Positions 7,945-17,161 of a stretch of DNA of 64,000 nucleotides are shown piece by piece (position 1 is the stretch's first letter; each line of letters opens with the position of its first letter). The position numbers were made by a program, and so were the translations under genes. This DNA comes from Bauldia sp. Its GTDB lineage: Bacteria; Pseudomonadota; Alphaproteobacteria; Rhizobiales; Kaistiaceae. The DNA lies in assembly GCA_026126025.1 (NCBI GenBank), contig JAHCJZ010000013.1, positions 1 through 64,000 of the forward strand. Reading direction: 5' to 3'. A model generated the notes under the pieces. The model saw nothing but the letters and a program-made list of their open reading frames with translations, did no database searches and was not told the origin of the DNA.

Positions 7945-9579
7945 TCAGCCGCCTTCCCGCATACGGGCGATGACGCCGACGAGGCCGGCGGTGGAGCCGT
8001 CGCGGTCGTCGGGTGGGCGGCCGGAGCGGACGGCGCCGACGAGGCCGGCGGCGAGCTGCTTGCCGAGCTCGACGCCCCACTGGTCGAACGAGTTGAGGCC
8101 CCAGAGGAGGCCCTGCACGAAGACGCGGTGCTCGTAGAGAGCGATGAGCTGGCCGAGCACCGACGGCGTTAGCTTCGGATAGACGATGGTGATCGAAGGG
8201 CGGTCGCCAGGGAACACCTTGTGCGGCGCGAGGCTGGCGATGGCGTCGGGGTCCATCCCGGTGGCGCGGAGCTCGGTTTCAACTTCATGACGATTCTTGC
8301 CGCGCATCAGCGCCTCGCTCTGCGCGAGGCAGTTCGCGACGAGCTGGGTGTGGTGCTCGTCGAGGCCCTCATGGTCGGACGCGCCGACGAGGAACTCGCA
8401 CGGCACGATCTCGGTGCCCTGGTGGAGCAGCTGGTAGAAGGCGTGCTGGCCGTTGGTGCCGGGCTCGCCGAAGACGATCGGCCCGGTCGGCTCACTGATG
8501 AGCTCGCCGGAGAGCCGCACCCGCTTGCCATTGCTCTCCATGTCGAGCTGCTGGAGATAGGCGGCGAAGCGGCGGAGGCGCTGCTCGTAGGGCAGCACGG
8601 CGAGCGCCGGGAACGCCCAGACGTCGCGGTGCCAGACGCCGATCAGCGCCATCAGAACCGGGAGATTACGCGCCAGCGGCGCGTCCTGGAAATGCCGGTC
8701 GATCAGGCGCGCGCCGGCGAGGAATTCGTTGAACCGCGCCGCGCCGATGCCGATCGCGACCGGCAGGCCGATCGACGACCACAGCGAATAGCGGCCGCCG
8801 ACCCAATCCCAGAAGCCGAAGGTGCGGTCTTCGGAGATGCCGAACCGCGCCACCGCGCCGAGCGCCGTCGACATGGCGGCGAAATGGCGGCCGACGGCGC
8901 CCTCGCCCAGCCGTTCCACGACCCATCGCCGCGCGGTGGCGGCGTTGGTCATGGTCTCCAGCGTAGTGAAGGTCTTGGAGGCGACGAGGAACAGCGTGCG
9001 GCTGGCGTCGAGGCCGGCCAGCGTGTCGGTGATGTCGGCGCCGTCGACATTGGAGACGAAGTGGAGCCGCGGGCCGTCGAGATAGGGCCTGAGCGCGATC
9101 GCCGACATGGCCGGCCCGAGATCCGAGCCGCCGATGCCGATATTGACGATGTCGGTGAACGGTCCGCCGACGCCCGCGACGTCGCCGGAGCGCACGCGCT
9201 CGGCGAAGGCGAGCATCCGCTCCCGGGTCTGGAACACCTCCGGGAGGATGTCGCGGCCGGCGGTCTCGAAATGATCGCCCGGGGCCGCGCGAAGGGCCTT
9301 GTGGAGCACGGCGCGACGCTCGGTGGCGTTGATCTCTCGGCCGGCGAACATTGCGTCGCGCCCGGCCTCGACACCGCCGGCGTCCGCGACGTTGACCAGC
9401 GCCTCAAGCGCCGCGCGGTCGATGCGGGTCTTGGAGTAGTCGAGGAACAGCGAGCCGGCGGTCGCCGAGAAGGTGGCGAAGCGCTCGGGGTCGTCGGCGA
9501 ACATCTGCCGCATCGGGATCGCGGCGAGCCGGTTGCGATGCGCGGAAAGCGACGGCAGGGCGTCGGTCAGGGCGGTCAT
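7945..9579 (-). CDS. pgi: Glucose-6-phosphate isomerase
   Basis: 544 residues, the typical bacterial length. It interconverts glucose-6-phosphate and fructose-6-phosphate. Both family signatures are present: DWVGGRYSLWSSIG (~270) and GLLWGLNSFDQWGVELGK (~495), and the SIS-domain phosphate-binding piece NIGIGGSDLGPAM (~150). The start at 9579 is 4 nt after the stop of the upstream aminotransferase gene; a TTG 12 nt further upstream would overlap that gene. The two genes therefore form a tight pair. Confidence 0.96.
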   Translation of the reverse strand: MTALTDALPSLSAHRNRLAAIPMRQMFADDPERFATFSATAGSLFLDYSKTRIDRAALEALVNVADAGGVEAGRDAMFAGREINATERRAVLHKALRAAPGDHFETAGRDILPEVFQTRERMLAFAERVRSGDVAGVGGPFTDIVNIGIGGSDLGPAMSAIALRPYLDGPRLHFVSNVDGADITDTLAGLDASRTLFLVASKTFTTLETMTNAATARRWVVERLGEGAVGRHFAAMSTALGAVARFGISEDRTFGFWDWVGGRYSLWSSIGLPVAIGIGAARFNEFLAGARLIDRHFQDAPLARNLPVLMALIGVWHRDVWAFPALAVLPYEQRLRRFAAYLQQLDMESNGKRVRLSGELISEPTGPIVFGEPGTNGQHAFYQLLHQGTEIVPCEFLVGASDHEGLDEHHTQLVANCLAQSEALMRGKNRHEVETELRATGMDPDAIASLAPHKVFPGDRPSITIVYPKLTPSVLGQLIALYEHRVFVQGLLWGLNSFDQWGVELGKQLAAGLVGAVRSGRPPDDRDGSTAGLVGVIARMREGG

Positions 9580-9583
9580 GCGG

Positions 9584-10750
9584 TCATCCAAGCCAGGTCG
9601 TGAGCCGGTCCATCGCCTCGGCCATGGAGGCGGTGGCGCCGGCGAAGGAGAAGCGGATCATGCCGTTGCCGCGCTCGGTGTCGAAGTCGAGCCCCGGCGT
9701 AGCGGCAACGCCCGCCTCGGCGAGCATGCGCCGGGCGAAGTCGTGGGAATCATTGGTGAAACGGCGGACCGACGCATAGACATAGAACGCGCCGTCGACC
9801 GGGAGACGGTCGTCGAAGCCGAGCGCCGGCAGGCGGTCGAGCAGGAGGCTGCGGCTCGCGGCATAGCCCGCCTTCACCGCATCGAGCTCGGCGGTGGAGT
9901 CGAAAGCGGCGACCGCCGCGCGCTGAGAGAGATCGGGCGCGGAGATGTAGAGGTTCTGGGTCAGCCGCTCGGCGGGGCGGACGAGGTCCGGCGGCAGCAC
10001 CATCCAGCCGACCCGCCAGCCGGCCATGCAGTAGTATTTGGAGAAGGAGTTGACGACGATCGCGTCGGGCGAATGGCGGATCGCGGTGTCGGCGACGCCG
10101 TCATAGACGAGGCCGTGATAGATCTCGTCCGAGACGAGGCGGATGCCGAGATCGCCTGCGGCGGCCGCCAGCGCGGCGATCGCGTCCGGCGCCATCATGG
10201 TGCCGCTCGGATTGGCGGGGCTGGCGATCAGCACGCCGGCGAGCGGCTTGTCGGCATGGGCCTGCTCGAGCTGCGCCGGGGTCAGCGCGTATCGCGTCTC
10301 GGGCCCCACCGGGATCTCCACCGCCTCGAGGCCGAGCGCGGCGATGATGTTGCGGTACGCTGGATAGCCGGGCGACGCCATCGCAATCCGGTCGCCGGCA
10401 TCGAACGCCGCCAGGAATGCGATCATGAAGCCGCCCGAGGAACCCGTCGTCACCGCGATGCGGCCCGGTGCAACCTCCACGCCATAGGCGTCGCGATAGT
10501 GCCGCGCGATCCGCTCGCGGAGCGGCGTGATGCCGAGCGCCTCGGTGTAGGCGAGCCGGCCGGCCTCGACGGCGCGGCGGGCAGCGGCGAGGACCGCCGC
10601 GGGCGCCGGCGCGCTCGGCTGGCCCACCTCCATGTGGATGATGCGCTCGCCGGCGGCTTCGCGGCGGTTGGCCTCGGCGAGAACGTCCATCGCCACGAAG
10701 GGGCGCACGTCGCTCCGCCGCGAAACCGATTGCCTTTGCCGGACATTCAT
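9584..10750 (-). CDS. Class I/II pyridoxal-phosphate aminotransferase
   Basis: 388 residues, fold type I. Recognisable elements are IIHMEVGQPSAPAP (substrate side), VTTGSSGGFMIAF (cofactor phosphate loop), ASPANPSGT (Asn that contacts PLP), LVSDEIYHGL (Asp that pairs with the pyridine nitrogen) and SFSKYYCMAGWRVGW, whose Lys forms the Schiff base. The C-terminal Arg of GNGMIRFSFA would bind the substrate carboxylate. It belongs with the AspC/AlaT-like branch; the amino acid specificity cannot be read from the sequence. It is transcribed just ahead of pgi, and its promoter region faces the DsbA-like gene. Confidence 0.9.
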   Translation of the reverse strand: MNVRQRQSVSRRSDVRPFVAMDVLAEANRREAAGERIIHMEVGQPSAPAPAAVLAAARRAVEAGRLAYTEALGITPLRERIARHYRDAYGVEVAPGRIAVTTGSSGGFMIAFLAAFDAGDRIAMASPGYPAYRNIIAALGLEAVEIPVGPETRYALTPAQLEQAHADKPLAGVLIASPANPSGTMMAPDAIAALAAAAGDLGIRLVSDEIYHGLVYDGVADTAIRHSPDAIVVNSFSKYYCMAGWRVGWMVLPPDLVRPAERLTQNLYISAPDLSQRAAVAAFDSTAELDAVKAGYAASRSLLLDRLPALGFDDRLPVDGAFYVYASVRRFTNDSHDFARRMLAEAGVAATPGLDFDTERGNGMIRFSFAGATASMAEAMDRLTTWLG

Positions 10751-10971
10751 GTTCGTGAGCTAGGTAGGGCGACCCGCCCTGCCCTCGCCGCGATCGGGTG
10801 GCATGGGGCGGGCAGAACGGATCGAATGGCGGACTGGCGCGTGCATGGGCGCGTCGGTAGCAGCCGCAAGGGTCGAGGACAATTGACCCGGTTCGGCAAT
10901 CCAGACGCCCTATGCGACAGCGGTGCCGCGCGCGATGCCCGCGCGCGGCCATACTGAGGAAGGCACTGCGC

Positions 10972-11820
10972 ATGCGGATTCGACCTGCAGCGATCGGCAT
11001 GGCGGTGGCGACGGCGCTCGCCGCGATCGCCGCCCTCCTCGGCGGCCAGGCGGCGGCGCAGGGCGAAGAGCCGGTCGTGGTGGCGCAGGCGGAGAGCGCC
11101 TTCACCGACGCGCAGCTGGCCGAGATCGAGGCCCTCATCGCGGCCTGGATCGCCGCCAATCCGGGGTTCATCCGCGACTATCTCGTCAGCAATCCCGAGG
11201 TGATCCGCGAGGCGGTGACCGAGCTGGAGCGGCGGCGGATCGAGGCCGAGGCGGTGCTGCAGGCCGAAACCATCGCCCAGCTCGAGCAGGAGCTTCTCTA
11301 TTCGCCGCGGCAGTCGGTGGTCGGGAACCCCGATGGTGAGATCACTTTGGTCGAGTTCTTCGACTACAACTGCACCTATTGCCGCCATGCCCTTGAAGAC
11401 ATGAGCCGATTGATGGTCGACTACCCCGACCTTCGCATCGTCCTCAAGGAATTCCCGGTGCTCGGTCCGGGTTCGGTCGAGGCGGCGCAGGTGGCGGCCG
11501 CGCTCAACATCGTCGCGCCGGAAAAATACTGGGATTTCCATCAGCTGCTGCTCGGCAGCGGGGTCGCCGCAAGCGCGCAGGCGGCGCTCGACGCCGCCGC
11601 GCGGGTCGGGGTCGACCGCGGCCGGCTCGAGGCGATGCTGGAGGATGCCGCGGTGATCGCCGCGATCGAGGAATCCTACACCGTCGCCGATGCGCTGGGC
11701 CTCAACGGCACGCCGACCTATATCCTCGGCACCGAAGTGATCGTGGGCGCGGTCGGCTATGACCAGCTCCGCGTCCGGATCGATTCGATGCGGGAATGCG
11801 GCGAGACCTCCTGCCTCTGA
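10972..11820 (+). CDS. DsbA-family thiol:disulfide oxidoreductase (exported)
   Basis: 282 residues from ATG 10972, which has GAGGAAGG 8 nt upstream. A signal peptide (residues ~1-29, ending AAAQG) sends it to the periplasm. A helical segment (~40-110) precedes the thioredoxin fold, which holds the active-site motif CTYC in FDYNCTYCRHALED and the cis-proline loop in LNGTPTYILG. A second Cys pair (CGETSC) sits at the extreme C-terminus. This layout is that of Com1/ScsC-like DsbA relatives, which oxidise or isomerise disulfides in exported proteins. An intrinsic terminator overlaps its stop codon. Confidence 0.9.
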   Translation: MRIRPAAIGMAVATALAAIAALLGGQAAAQGEEPVVVAQAESAFTDAQLAEIEALIAAWIAANPGFIRDYLVSNPEVIREAVTELERRRIEAEAVLQAETIAQLEQELLYSPRQSVVGNPDGEITLVEFFDYNCTYCRHALEDMSRLMVDYPDLRIVLKEFPVLGPGSVEAAQVAAALNIVAPEKYWDFHQLLLGSGVAASAQAALDAAARVGVDRGRLEAMLEDAAVIAAIEESYTVADALGLNGTPTYILGTEVIVGAVGYDQLRVRIDSMRECGETSCL

Positions 11821-11852
11821 AAGGGCGGGATACCGCACCCCGCCGCCCTTTC
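11820..11852 (+). terminator. Intrinsic terminator of the DsbA-like gene
   Basis: 9-bp stem AAAGGGCGG / CCGCCCTTT with a 14-nt loop, beginning in the last base of the stop codon and followed by a T-containing tail. Confidence 0.65.
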
Positions 11853-11924
11853 GCTTTCCGCGCCGAGTCCCTATAACCGGCGCGCTTTGCCGGCCGCCGC
11901 CTCTCCAGCGCCGCGCGCCACCGG

Positions 11925-12371
11925 ATGGCCATGGCTCATCGCATCTTCGTTCTCAACGGTCCCAATCTGAACCTTCTCGGCACCCGCGAACCCTCGGTCT
12001 ACGGCGCGAAGACGCTGGCCGACATCGAGGCGTCCTGCCATGAGGCGGCGAAGCGGCTCGGCCTTGCCGTCGCGTTCCGCCAGAGCAACCAGGAAGGCGT
12101 GCTGGTCGACTGGATCCAGGAGGCCGGGCGGGACGCCGCCGGCATCGTGATCAATCCCGGCGCCTATACGCACACCTCGGTTGCCCTCCGCGATGCGATC
12201 GCCGCCGGCGGCAAGCCGGTGATCGAAGTCCACCTCAGCAATATTTACGCGCGCGAGCCTTTCCGGCACCACTCCTACGTGTCGCCGGTGGCCGCGGGCG
12301 TCATCTGTGGCCTCGGCGCCACGGGCTACGTCTTGGCGCTCGAAGCGCTCTCTTCCATGATGGCCGCCTAG
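11925..12371 (+). CDS. aroQ: Type II 3-dehydroquinate dehydratase
   Basis: 148 residues (146 if the second ATG at 11931 is used). It dehydrates 3-dehydroquinate to 3-dehydroshikimate in the shikimate pathway. The N-terminal [17 protein letters not shown] contains the Arg and Tyr of the flexible active-site lid; [12 protein letters not shown] supplies the Asn and the catalytic His region, and [11 protein letters not shown] is the substrate-binding motif. The length is normal for the dodecameric class II enzyme. aroQ directly upstream of accB-accC is a frequent arrangement in alphaproteobacteria and the 24-nt gap suggests cotranscription. Confidence 0.97.
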   Translation: MAMAHRIFVLNGPNLNLLGTREPSVYGAKTLADIEASCHEAAKRLGLAVAFRQSNQEGVLVDWIQEAGRDAAGIVINPGAYTHTSVALRDAIAAGGKPVIEVHLSNIYAREPFRHHSYVSPVAAGVICGLGATGYVLALEALSSMMAA

Positions 12372-12395
12372 CCGGCGCCTTATCCAGGATCAGCA

Positions 12396-12860
12396 ATGGC
12401 TGCAAAGTCCCCCGAGATCGATCACGACCTGATCCGCGACCTGGCGCGCCTCCTGGGCGAAACCAATCTGACCGAGATCGAGATCGAACAGGAAGGTCTG
12501 CGGGTCCGCGTCGCGCGCAGCCCCGCGCCGATCCAGGCCGCCGCCTACACCCCCGCCCCGGCCGCCGAAACCCGGGCGGTCGCCGCGCCCTCCGAGGCGC
12601 CGACGCCGGCGTCGCTCGCCGGTCATCCCGGCGTCGTACCGTCGCCGATGGTCGGCACGGCGTATCGCGCCCCCGACCCGGACGCCCGGCCCTATGTCGA
12701 GGTCGGCGACAAAGTGGCCGAGGGCCAGACGCTCCTCATCGTCGAGGCGATGAAGACCATGAACCAGATCCCGGCTCCGCGCGCCGGAACCGTCAGGCAG
12801 ATCCTCTTCCAGGACGGTCAGCCCGTGGAGTTCGGCGAGCCCCTGATGATCGTCGAGTGA
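12396..12860 (+). CDS. accB: Biotin carboxyl carrier protein of acetyl-CoA carboxylase
   Basis: 154 residues. It carries biotin between the carboxylase and transferase halves of acetyl-CoA carboxylase, the first step of fatty acid synthesis. The N-terminal oligomerisation helix (~5-40) is joined by an Ala/Pro linker (~42-80) to the biotinyl domain, where the motif VEAMKTMNQ places the biotinylated lysine at residue 120. AGGAT lies 9 nt before the ATG at 12396. It is followed at once by accC. Confidence 0.97.
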   Translation: MAAKSPEIDHDLIRDLARLLGETNLTEIEIEQEGLRVRVARSPAPIQAAAYTPAPAAETRAVAAPSEAPTPASLAGHPGVVPSPMVGTAYRAPDPDARPYVEVGDKVAEGQTLLIVEAMKTMNQIPAPRAGTVRQILFQDGQPVEFGEPLMIVE

Positions 12861-12874
12861 GCGGCGTCGGGGCG

Positions 12875-14215
12875 ATGTTCAGCAAGATCCTGATCGCCAA
12901 TCGCGGCGAGATCGCGCTTCGGGTGCTGCGCGCCTGCAAGGAGCTCGGCATCCAGACCGTGGCGGTCCATTCCACCGCCGACGCCGACGCCATGCATGTG
13001 CGGCTTGCCGACGAGAGCGTGTGCATCGGCCCGCCGCCGGCGCGCGAGAGCTATCTCAACATCCCCTCGCTGCTCGCCGCGTGCGAGATCACCGGCGCCG
13101 AGGCGGTTCATCCGGGCTACGGCTTCCTCTCCGAGAACGCCCGCTTCGCGGAGATTCTCGCCGCCCACAAGCTGACCTTCATCGGCCCGTCGGCCGAGCA
13201 TATCCGCACCATGGGCGACAAGATCGAGGCGAAGCGCACCGCGGTGCGTCTCGGGCTGCCGATCGTGCCGGGCTCCGACGGCGGCGTCGCCGACGAGGCC
13301 GCGGCGAAGAAGATCGCCGCGCAGATCGGCTATCCGGTGCTGATCAAGGCGGCGGCCGGCGGCGGCGGGCGCGGCATGAAGGTCGCCCACAGCGAGGCGC
13401 AGCTGTCCGATGCGTTCGCCACCGCCCGGGCCGAAGCCCGCGCCGCCTTCGGCGACCCCAGCGTCTATATCGAGAAATATCTCGACCATCCGCGCCACAT
13501 CGAGGTCCAGGTGATGGGCGACGGCAAGGGCGGCGCCATCCATCTCGGCGAGCGCGACTGCTCGCTGCAGCGCCGGCACCAGAAGGTGTGGGAGGAGTCG
13601 CCTTCCCCGGTCATCGACGCGGCGCAGCGCGAGCGGATCGGCGGGATCGTCGCCAAGGCGATTGGCGACCTCGGCTATTCCGGCGCGGGGACGGTCGAGT
13701 TCCTCTACCAGGACGGCGAGTTCTACTTCATCGAGATGAACACCCGCCTCCAGGTCGAGCACCCGGTCACCGAAGCGGTGACCGGGATCGACCTCGTCAA
13801 CGAGCAGATCCGCATCGCGGCCGGCCTCGGGCTGACGGCGCGGCAGGAGGATGTCCGCTTCTCCGGCCACGCGGTCGAGGTGCGGATCAATGCCGAGGAT
13901 CCGGCGACCTTCGCACCGTCGCCGGGGCGGATTTCGTACTACCACCCGCCCGGCGGCCTTGGCGTGCGGGTCGATTCCAGCGCCTATCAGGGCTACCGGA
14001 TCCCGCCCTATTACGACAGCCTGATCGGCAAGCTCATCGTCCACGGGCGGACGCGACCGGAAGCGATGATGCGGCTTCGCCGGGCGCTCGACGAGTTCGT
14101 GGTCGACGGCATCCAGACCACGATCCCGCTGTTCCGGCGGCTGGTGGACGATCCCGATATCGCCACCGGGCAGTACGACATACATTGGCTCGAGAACAAA
14201 CTCGCCACCTGGTGA
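12875..14215 (+). CDS. accC: Biotin carboxylase subunit of acetyl-CoA carboxylase
   Basis: 446 residues from ATG 12875 (GTCGGGG just upstream); a GTG at 12857 overlapping the accB stop would add six residues. It carboxylates biotin on AccB using ATP and bicarbonate. Evidence: [17 protein letters not shown] at the start, the ATP-grasp glycine loop [24 protein letters not shown], and [16 protein letters not shown] with the metal- and biotin-site residues. It ends in a TGATG junction with aat, sharing one base. Confidence 0.97.
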   Translation: MFSKILIANRGEIALRVLRACKELGIQTVAVHSTADADAMHVRLADESVCIGPPPARESYLNIPSLLAACEITGAEAVHPGYGFLSENARFAEILAAHKLTFIGPSAEHIRTMGDKIEAKRTAVRLGLPIVPGSDGGVADEAAAKKIAAQIGYPVLIKAAAGGGGRGMKVAHSEAQLSDAFATARAEARAAFGDPSVYIEKYLDHPRHIEVQVMGDGKGGAIHLGERDCSLQRRHQKVWEESPSPVIDAAQRERIGGIVAKAIGDLGYSGAGTVEFLYQDGEFYFIEMNTRLQVEHPVTEAVTGIDLVNEQIRIAAGLGLTARQEDVRFSGHAVEVRINAEDPATFAPSPGRISYYHPPGGLGVRVDSSAYQGYRIPPYYDSLIGKLIVHGRTRPEAMMRLRRALDEFVVDGIQTTIPLFRRLVDDPDIATGQYDIHWLENKLATW

Positions 14216-14886
14216 TGCCCGCGCAGCGTTCGCAGTCGCTCCAGATCACGCCCGATCTGCTGCTGCAGGCCTATTCCGTCGGCGTCTTCCCGATGGCGGA
14301 ATCGGCCGAGGATCCGACGCTGTTCTGGCTGGAGCCCGAGCAGCGCGGCATCCTGCCGCTCGACAAGTTCCACCTGCCGAAGCGGCTCGCCCGCACCGTG
14401 CGGCGGAACGTCTTCGAGATCCGGATCGACCATGATTTCGCGGCGGTGATCGACGGCTGCGCCGAGCCGGCCGCGGGCCGCCGCAAGACCTGGATCAACG
14501 CCCGCATCCGCGAGCTCTACGGCGCCCTCTTCCAGCGCGGCCAGTGCCACACCGTCGAGGCCTGGCGGGACGGCAAGCTGGTCGGCGGGCTCTACGGCGT
14601 GGAGATCGGCGCGGCGTTCTTCGGCGAAAGCATGTTCTCGCGGGAAACCGACGCCTCCAAGGTCGCGCTGGTGCATCTGGTGGCGCGGCTCAAGGCGGGC
14701 GGCTATCGCCTCCTCGACGTCCAGTTCACCACCCAGCACCTGAAGCGCTTCGGCGCGATCGACATCGAGCGCGCCGCCTATCAGCGCCTCCTCGACCGCG
14801 CGATCGCCGGCAAGGCCGATTTCTACAGATTGGCCGGCGGCGGAACGTCGGATTCGGTTTTGCAGCTGACGAGCCAGACGTCGTAG
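14215..14886 (+). CDS. aat: Leucyl/phenylalanyl-tRNA--protein transferase
   Basis: 223 residues. It adds Leu or Phe from aminoacyl-tRNA to proteins with N-terminal Arg/Lys, marking them for ClpAP in the N-end rule pathway. Conserved blocks [40 protein letters not shown] and [13 protein letters not shown] are intact. The ATG at 14215 shares its A with the accC stop. The 3' end overlaps the convergent DUF2155 gene by 64 bp (14823-14886); both C-termini look family-typical, so the overlap seems real and not a mis-called end. Confidence 0.95.
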   Translation: MPAQRSQSLQITPDLLLQAYSVGVFPMAESAEDPTLFWLEPEQRGILPLDKFHLPKRLARTVRRNVFEIRIDHDFAAVIDGCAEPAAGRRKTWINARIRELYGALFQRGQCHTVEAWRDGKLVGGLYGVEIGAAFFGESMFSRETDASKVALVHLVARLKAGGYRLLDVQFTTQHLKRFGAIDIERAAYQRLLDRAIAGKADFYRLAGGGTSDSVLQLTSQTS

Positions 14887-15242
14887 ACGGCGTGCTCGAT
14901 GGCGTTGAGGCCCGGGCTGTCGGCGAACATCCAGCCGGTGAAGATGCGGCTGATGTCGCCGCCGAGGCTCACCTCGTCGACCTCGACGAAGGCGTCGGTG
15001 CGCGGCGCCTCGTCGGGCGTGCGGAAATAGCACACGCGCGGCGTCACCTGCAGCGCGCCGAACTGCACGGTCTCGTTGATGTAGACGTCGAAGGTGACGA
15101 TGCGGCCGGTGATCTTGTCGAGGCCGCGGAACTGGGCCACCGGCGCCGAGATGCGGTCCGCCACAACGGGGGTCGCCAGGACCGCGGCGAAGGCCGCCAG
15201 CAAAACAGCCGCCGCCGGCCGCTGGAGTCGCATCTGCATCAT
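14823..15242 (-). CDS. DUF2155 domain-containing exported protein
   Basis: 139 residues from ATG 15242 (further Met codons at 15239 and 15233). A signal peptide ([23 protein letters not shown]) is followed by the DUF2155 domain, with [20 protein letters not shown], the cysteine in [32 protein letters not shown] and LVSCKTES. The two conserved cysteines could pair in the periplasm. The family is widespread in Hyphomicrobiales, often beside accC-aat, but has no known function. Its last 64 bp overlap aat on the other strand. Confidence 0.9.
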   Translation of the reverse strand: MMQMRLQRPAAAVLLAAFAAVLATPVVADRISAPVAQFRGLDKITGRIVTFDVYINETVQFGALQVTPRVCYFRTPDEAPRTDAFVEVDEVSLGGDISRIFTGWMFADSPGLNAIEHAVYDVWLVSCKTESDVPPPANL

Positions 15243-15350
15243 GCCATCGCGGTTAAGGGTCAATTGCGGCGGCAAGTAGCATGCGATCCGGCAGGCGGAA
15301 AGCTCCGGAGCGCGCGAGCGTCCGGAGCCATCCATCCGACGGGATCGTCT

Positions 15351-15524
15351 TCAGGTCGCCGCGTCGAACGTGCCGGTCAAGGCGAGGATGATCACCACGA
15401 TCAGGATCAGCCCCAGTACACCGGTCGGTCCGTAGCCCCAGCCCCGTGAATAGCCCCAGGACGGGAACGCACCGATCACCAGCAACACCAGAACAATCAG
15501 AAGGACAATTCCAAGCGTCGACAT
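15351..15524 (-). CDS. DUF3309 family small membrane protein (57 residues)
   Basis: A 57-residue protein: MSTLGIVLLIVLVLLVIGAF, then PSWGYSRGWGYGPTG, then a second hydrophobic helix ending LTGTFDAAT. Two membrane helices around a short W/Y/G-rich turn are diagnostic of DUF3309, a very common small protein of proteobacteria with no known function. GTGGAG lies ahead of the ATG at 15524. It sits alone between the DUF2155 and HIT genes, all on the minus strand, with 47 nt between it and the HIT gene. Confidence 0.9.
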   Translation of the reverse strand: MSTLGIVLLIVLVLLVIGAFPSWGYSRGWGYGPTGVLGLILIVVIILALTGTFDAAT

Positions 15525-15571
15525 GGAAGCTCTGCTCCACTCTGGGGCGGCCGGAACGGCGCCGCTGGGAG

Positions 15572-15991
15572 CTAAACGAGCAATGCTGCGATCTGTTCCG
15601 CGTCGCGCTTAAGGTCGGCCGGATCGGCCTTGATGGCGCCGTGCGGCCGCAGCGGCTGGCCCTCCCAGCGCGGCACCACGTGAAAATGGAGGTGGAACAC
15701 CGTCTGGCCGCCAGCCGGCTCGTTGAACTGCTGGATCGTGACGCCGTCGGCGCCGAGCGCTTCCTTCGCCGCCCGGGCGACGCGCTGCACCACCGCGACG
15801 ACCCTAGCGAGGTCGGCGGCGTCGATGTCGAGGATGTTGCGCGCCGGAGCCTTCGACAGCACCAGGACGTGGCCGCGGCTGATCGGCATGATGTCCATGA
15901 AGGCCAGCGTCGCGTCGTCCTCGTAGACCTTGTGGGCCGGCAGCTCGCCGCGCAGGATCTTCGCGAAGATGTTGTCGGGATCGTAGGCCAT
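15572..15991 (-). CDS. HIT family nucleotide-binding hydrolase
   Basis: 139 residues. The histidine-triad motif HLHFHVVPRW (~97-106) and the N-terminal IFAKILRGELPAHKVYEDD are classic for the HINT/Hit branch, which hydrolyses adenosine phosphoramidates or related nucleotides. FMDIMPISRGHVLV is the conserved central strand. The start is 6 nt after the stop of the ABC permease gene upstream, so it is read as the last member of that operon, although a functional tie is unlikely. Confidence 0.94.
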   Translation of the reverse strand: MAYDPDNIFAKILRGELPAHKVYEDDATLAFMDIMPISRGHVLVLSKAPARNILDIDAADLARVVAVVQRVARAAKEALGADGVTIQQFNEPAGGQTVFHLHFHVVPRWEGQPLRPHGAIKADPADLKRDAEQIAALLV

Positions 15992-15997
15992 CGGTCC

Positions 15998-17161
15998 TCA
16001 GTTCGTCTTCAGGGTGGCCGCCATCCGCCATGCCGCAAGGCCGAGGAGGACGACGGCGAAGCCGGCCAGCACGCCGAGCTGCGGCAGGATGTCGACGATC
16101 GTGCCGTCCCGGCGCAGCAGCTCGGCGAACGCCTCGTTCGCCCAGGCATGCGGCGTGAAATGGGCGACCGTCTGCAGCGTCCCGCCGAAGAGCTCGAGCG
16201 GGACCATGCAGCCGCCGAGGGCGGCAAGGGCAAGGCCTGTCACGACGCCGACGATCGCCGCCTGATCCTCCTTGCGAAAGACCGAGCCGAACAGCATCGC
16301 GCCCGCCGCGGCGCTCGCGCCGAAGACGAGGATGACCGCGGCGGCACCGAGGAGGTTGCCCCAGTCGACCTGGAAGATGAGCATCGTCGCGAGGACGATG
16401 TAGAGGCCCTGCACCAGTACGACCGCAAACCGCCCGAGCGCCTCGCCGCCCACCACCGTCGCCGGCGAGGTGGGCGTGCCCAGCATCCGGCGGACCAGCC
16501 CGAGATTGCGCGCCGAAATCAGCGCGGCTGATCCGGTCAGCCCGGTGAGGAACATGAACAGGATGAGCTGACTGGTGGCGCCGACCTCGAACTGGCTCGC
16601 GACGCCCTCGAACAGCGATTCCCCCGCTTCGCTGCCGGCGACGCCGACGACCGCGACCTCGTTGACCAGCCCCGCGGCCGCGGCCGCAGCCTCGGCGCGA
16701 TCCGCACCGAACGCGACGGCGAAGCGGATCGCAGACTCCTCGACCGTGGCGGTCGCGATGGCGCGGGCAAGCAGCGCCTGCATCGGACCGGCGATGGCGC
16801 CGTCGGCCACGATCAGGGTCAGCTGGAGATCCTCGCCGGCCGCCAGCCTGGCGGAGAGGCCTGCCGGGATCTGCAGCCCCATCGCGACGGTGCCGAGCGC
16901 GACGGCGCCGGCGACGGCATCGGGATCGTCATAGGCGACGAGCGTGACCTCCCCGGTTCCGTCGAGCGACTCCAGCAGCGCCGCGGCGACCGGACCGGCG
17001 TCCGCCGGGGTATGAACGCCGAGCCGGGTTCCCTGCGGTCCGCCGAACTGCGCCCCGATCAGCAGGATGATCCCGAGCGGCATGATGAACACGAAGAAGA
17101 GGTTCGACCGGTCGCGGATGAACCGCTTGAGCGCTACCGCGGTGATGCTCAGCATCTTCAT
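15998..17161 (-). CDS. ABC-2 type exporter permease (second of two)
   Basis: 387 residues from ATG 17161, which overlaps the stop of the first permease gene by 4 nt (ATGA). One N-terminal helix (NLFFVFIMPLGIILLIG), a large extracytoplasmic loop (~55-190), and five C-terminal helices match the ABC2_membrane_3 family (YhhJ/LinearmycinG-like). Its partner genes are a second similar permease and one ATPase, so the exporter is probably a heterodimeric membrane pair with two copies of the ATPase. The substrate (drug, lipid or polyketide) cannot be told. Confidence 0.88.
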   Translation of the reverse strand: MKMLSITAVALKRFIRDRSNLFFVFIMPLGIILLIGAQFGGPQGTRLGVHTPADAGPVAAALLESLDGTGEVTLVAYDDPDAVAGAVALGTVAMGLQIPAGLSARLAAGEDLQLTLIVADGAIAGPMQALLARAIATATVEESAIRFAVAFGADRAEAAAAAAGLVNEVAVVGVAGSEAGESLFEGVASQFEVGATSQLILFMFLTGLTGSAALISARNLGLVRRMLGTPTSPATVVGGEALGRFAVVLVQGLYIVLATMLIFQVDWGNLLGAAAVILVFGASAAAGAMLFGSVFRKEDQAAIVGVVTGLALAALGGCMVPLELFGGTLQTVAHFTPHAWANEAFAELLRRDGTIVDILPQLGVLAGFAVVLLGLAAWRMAATLKTN

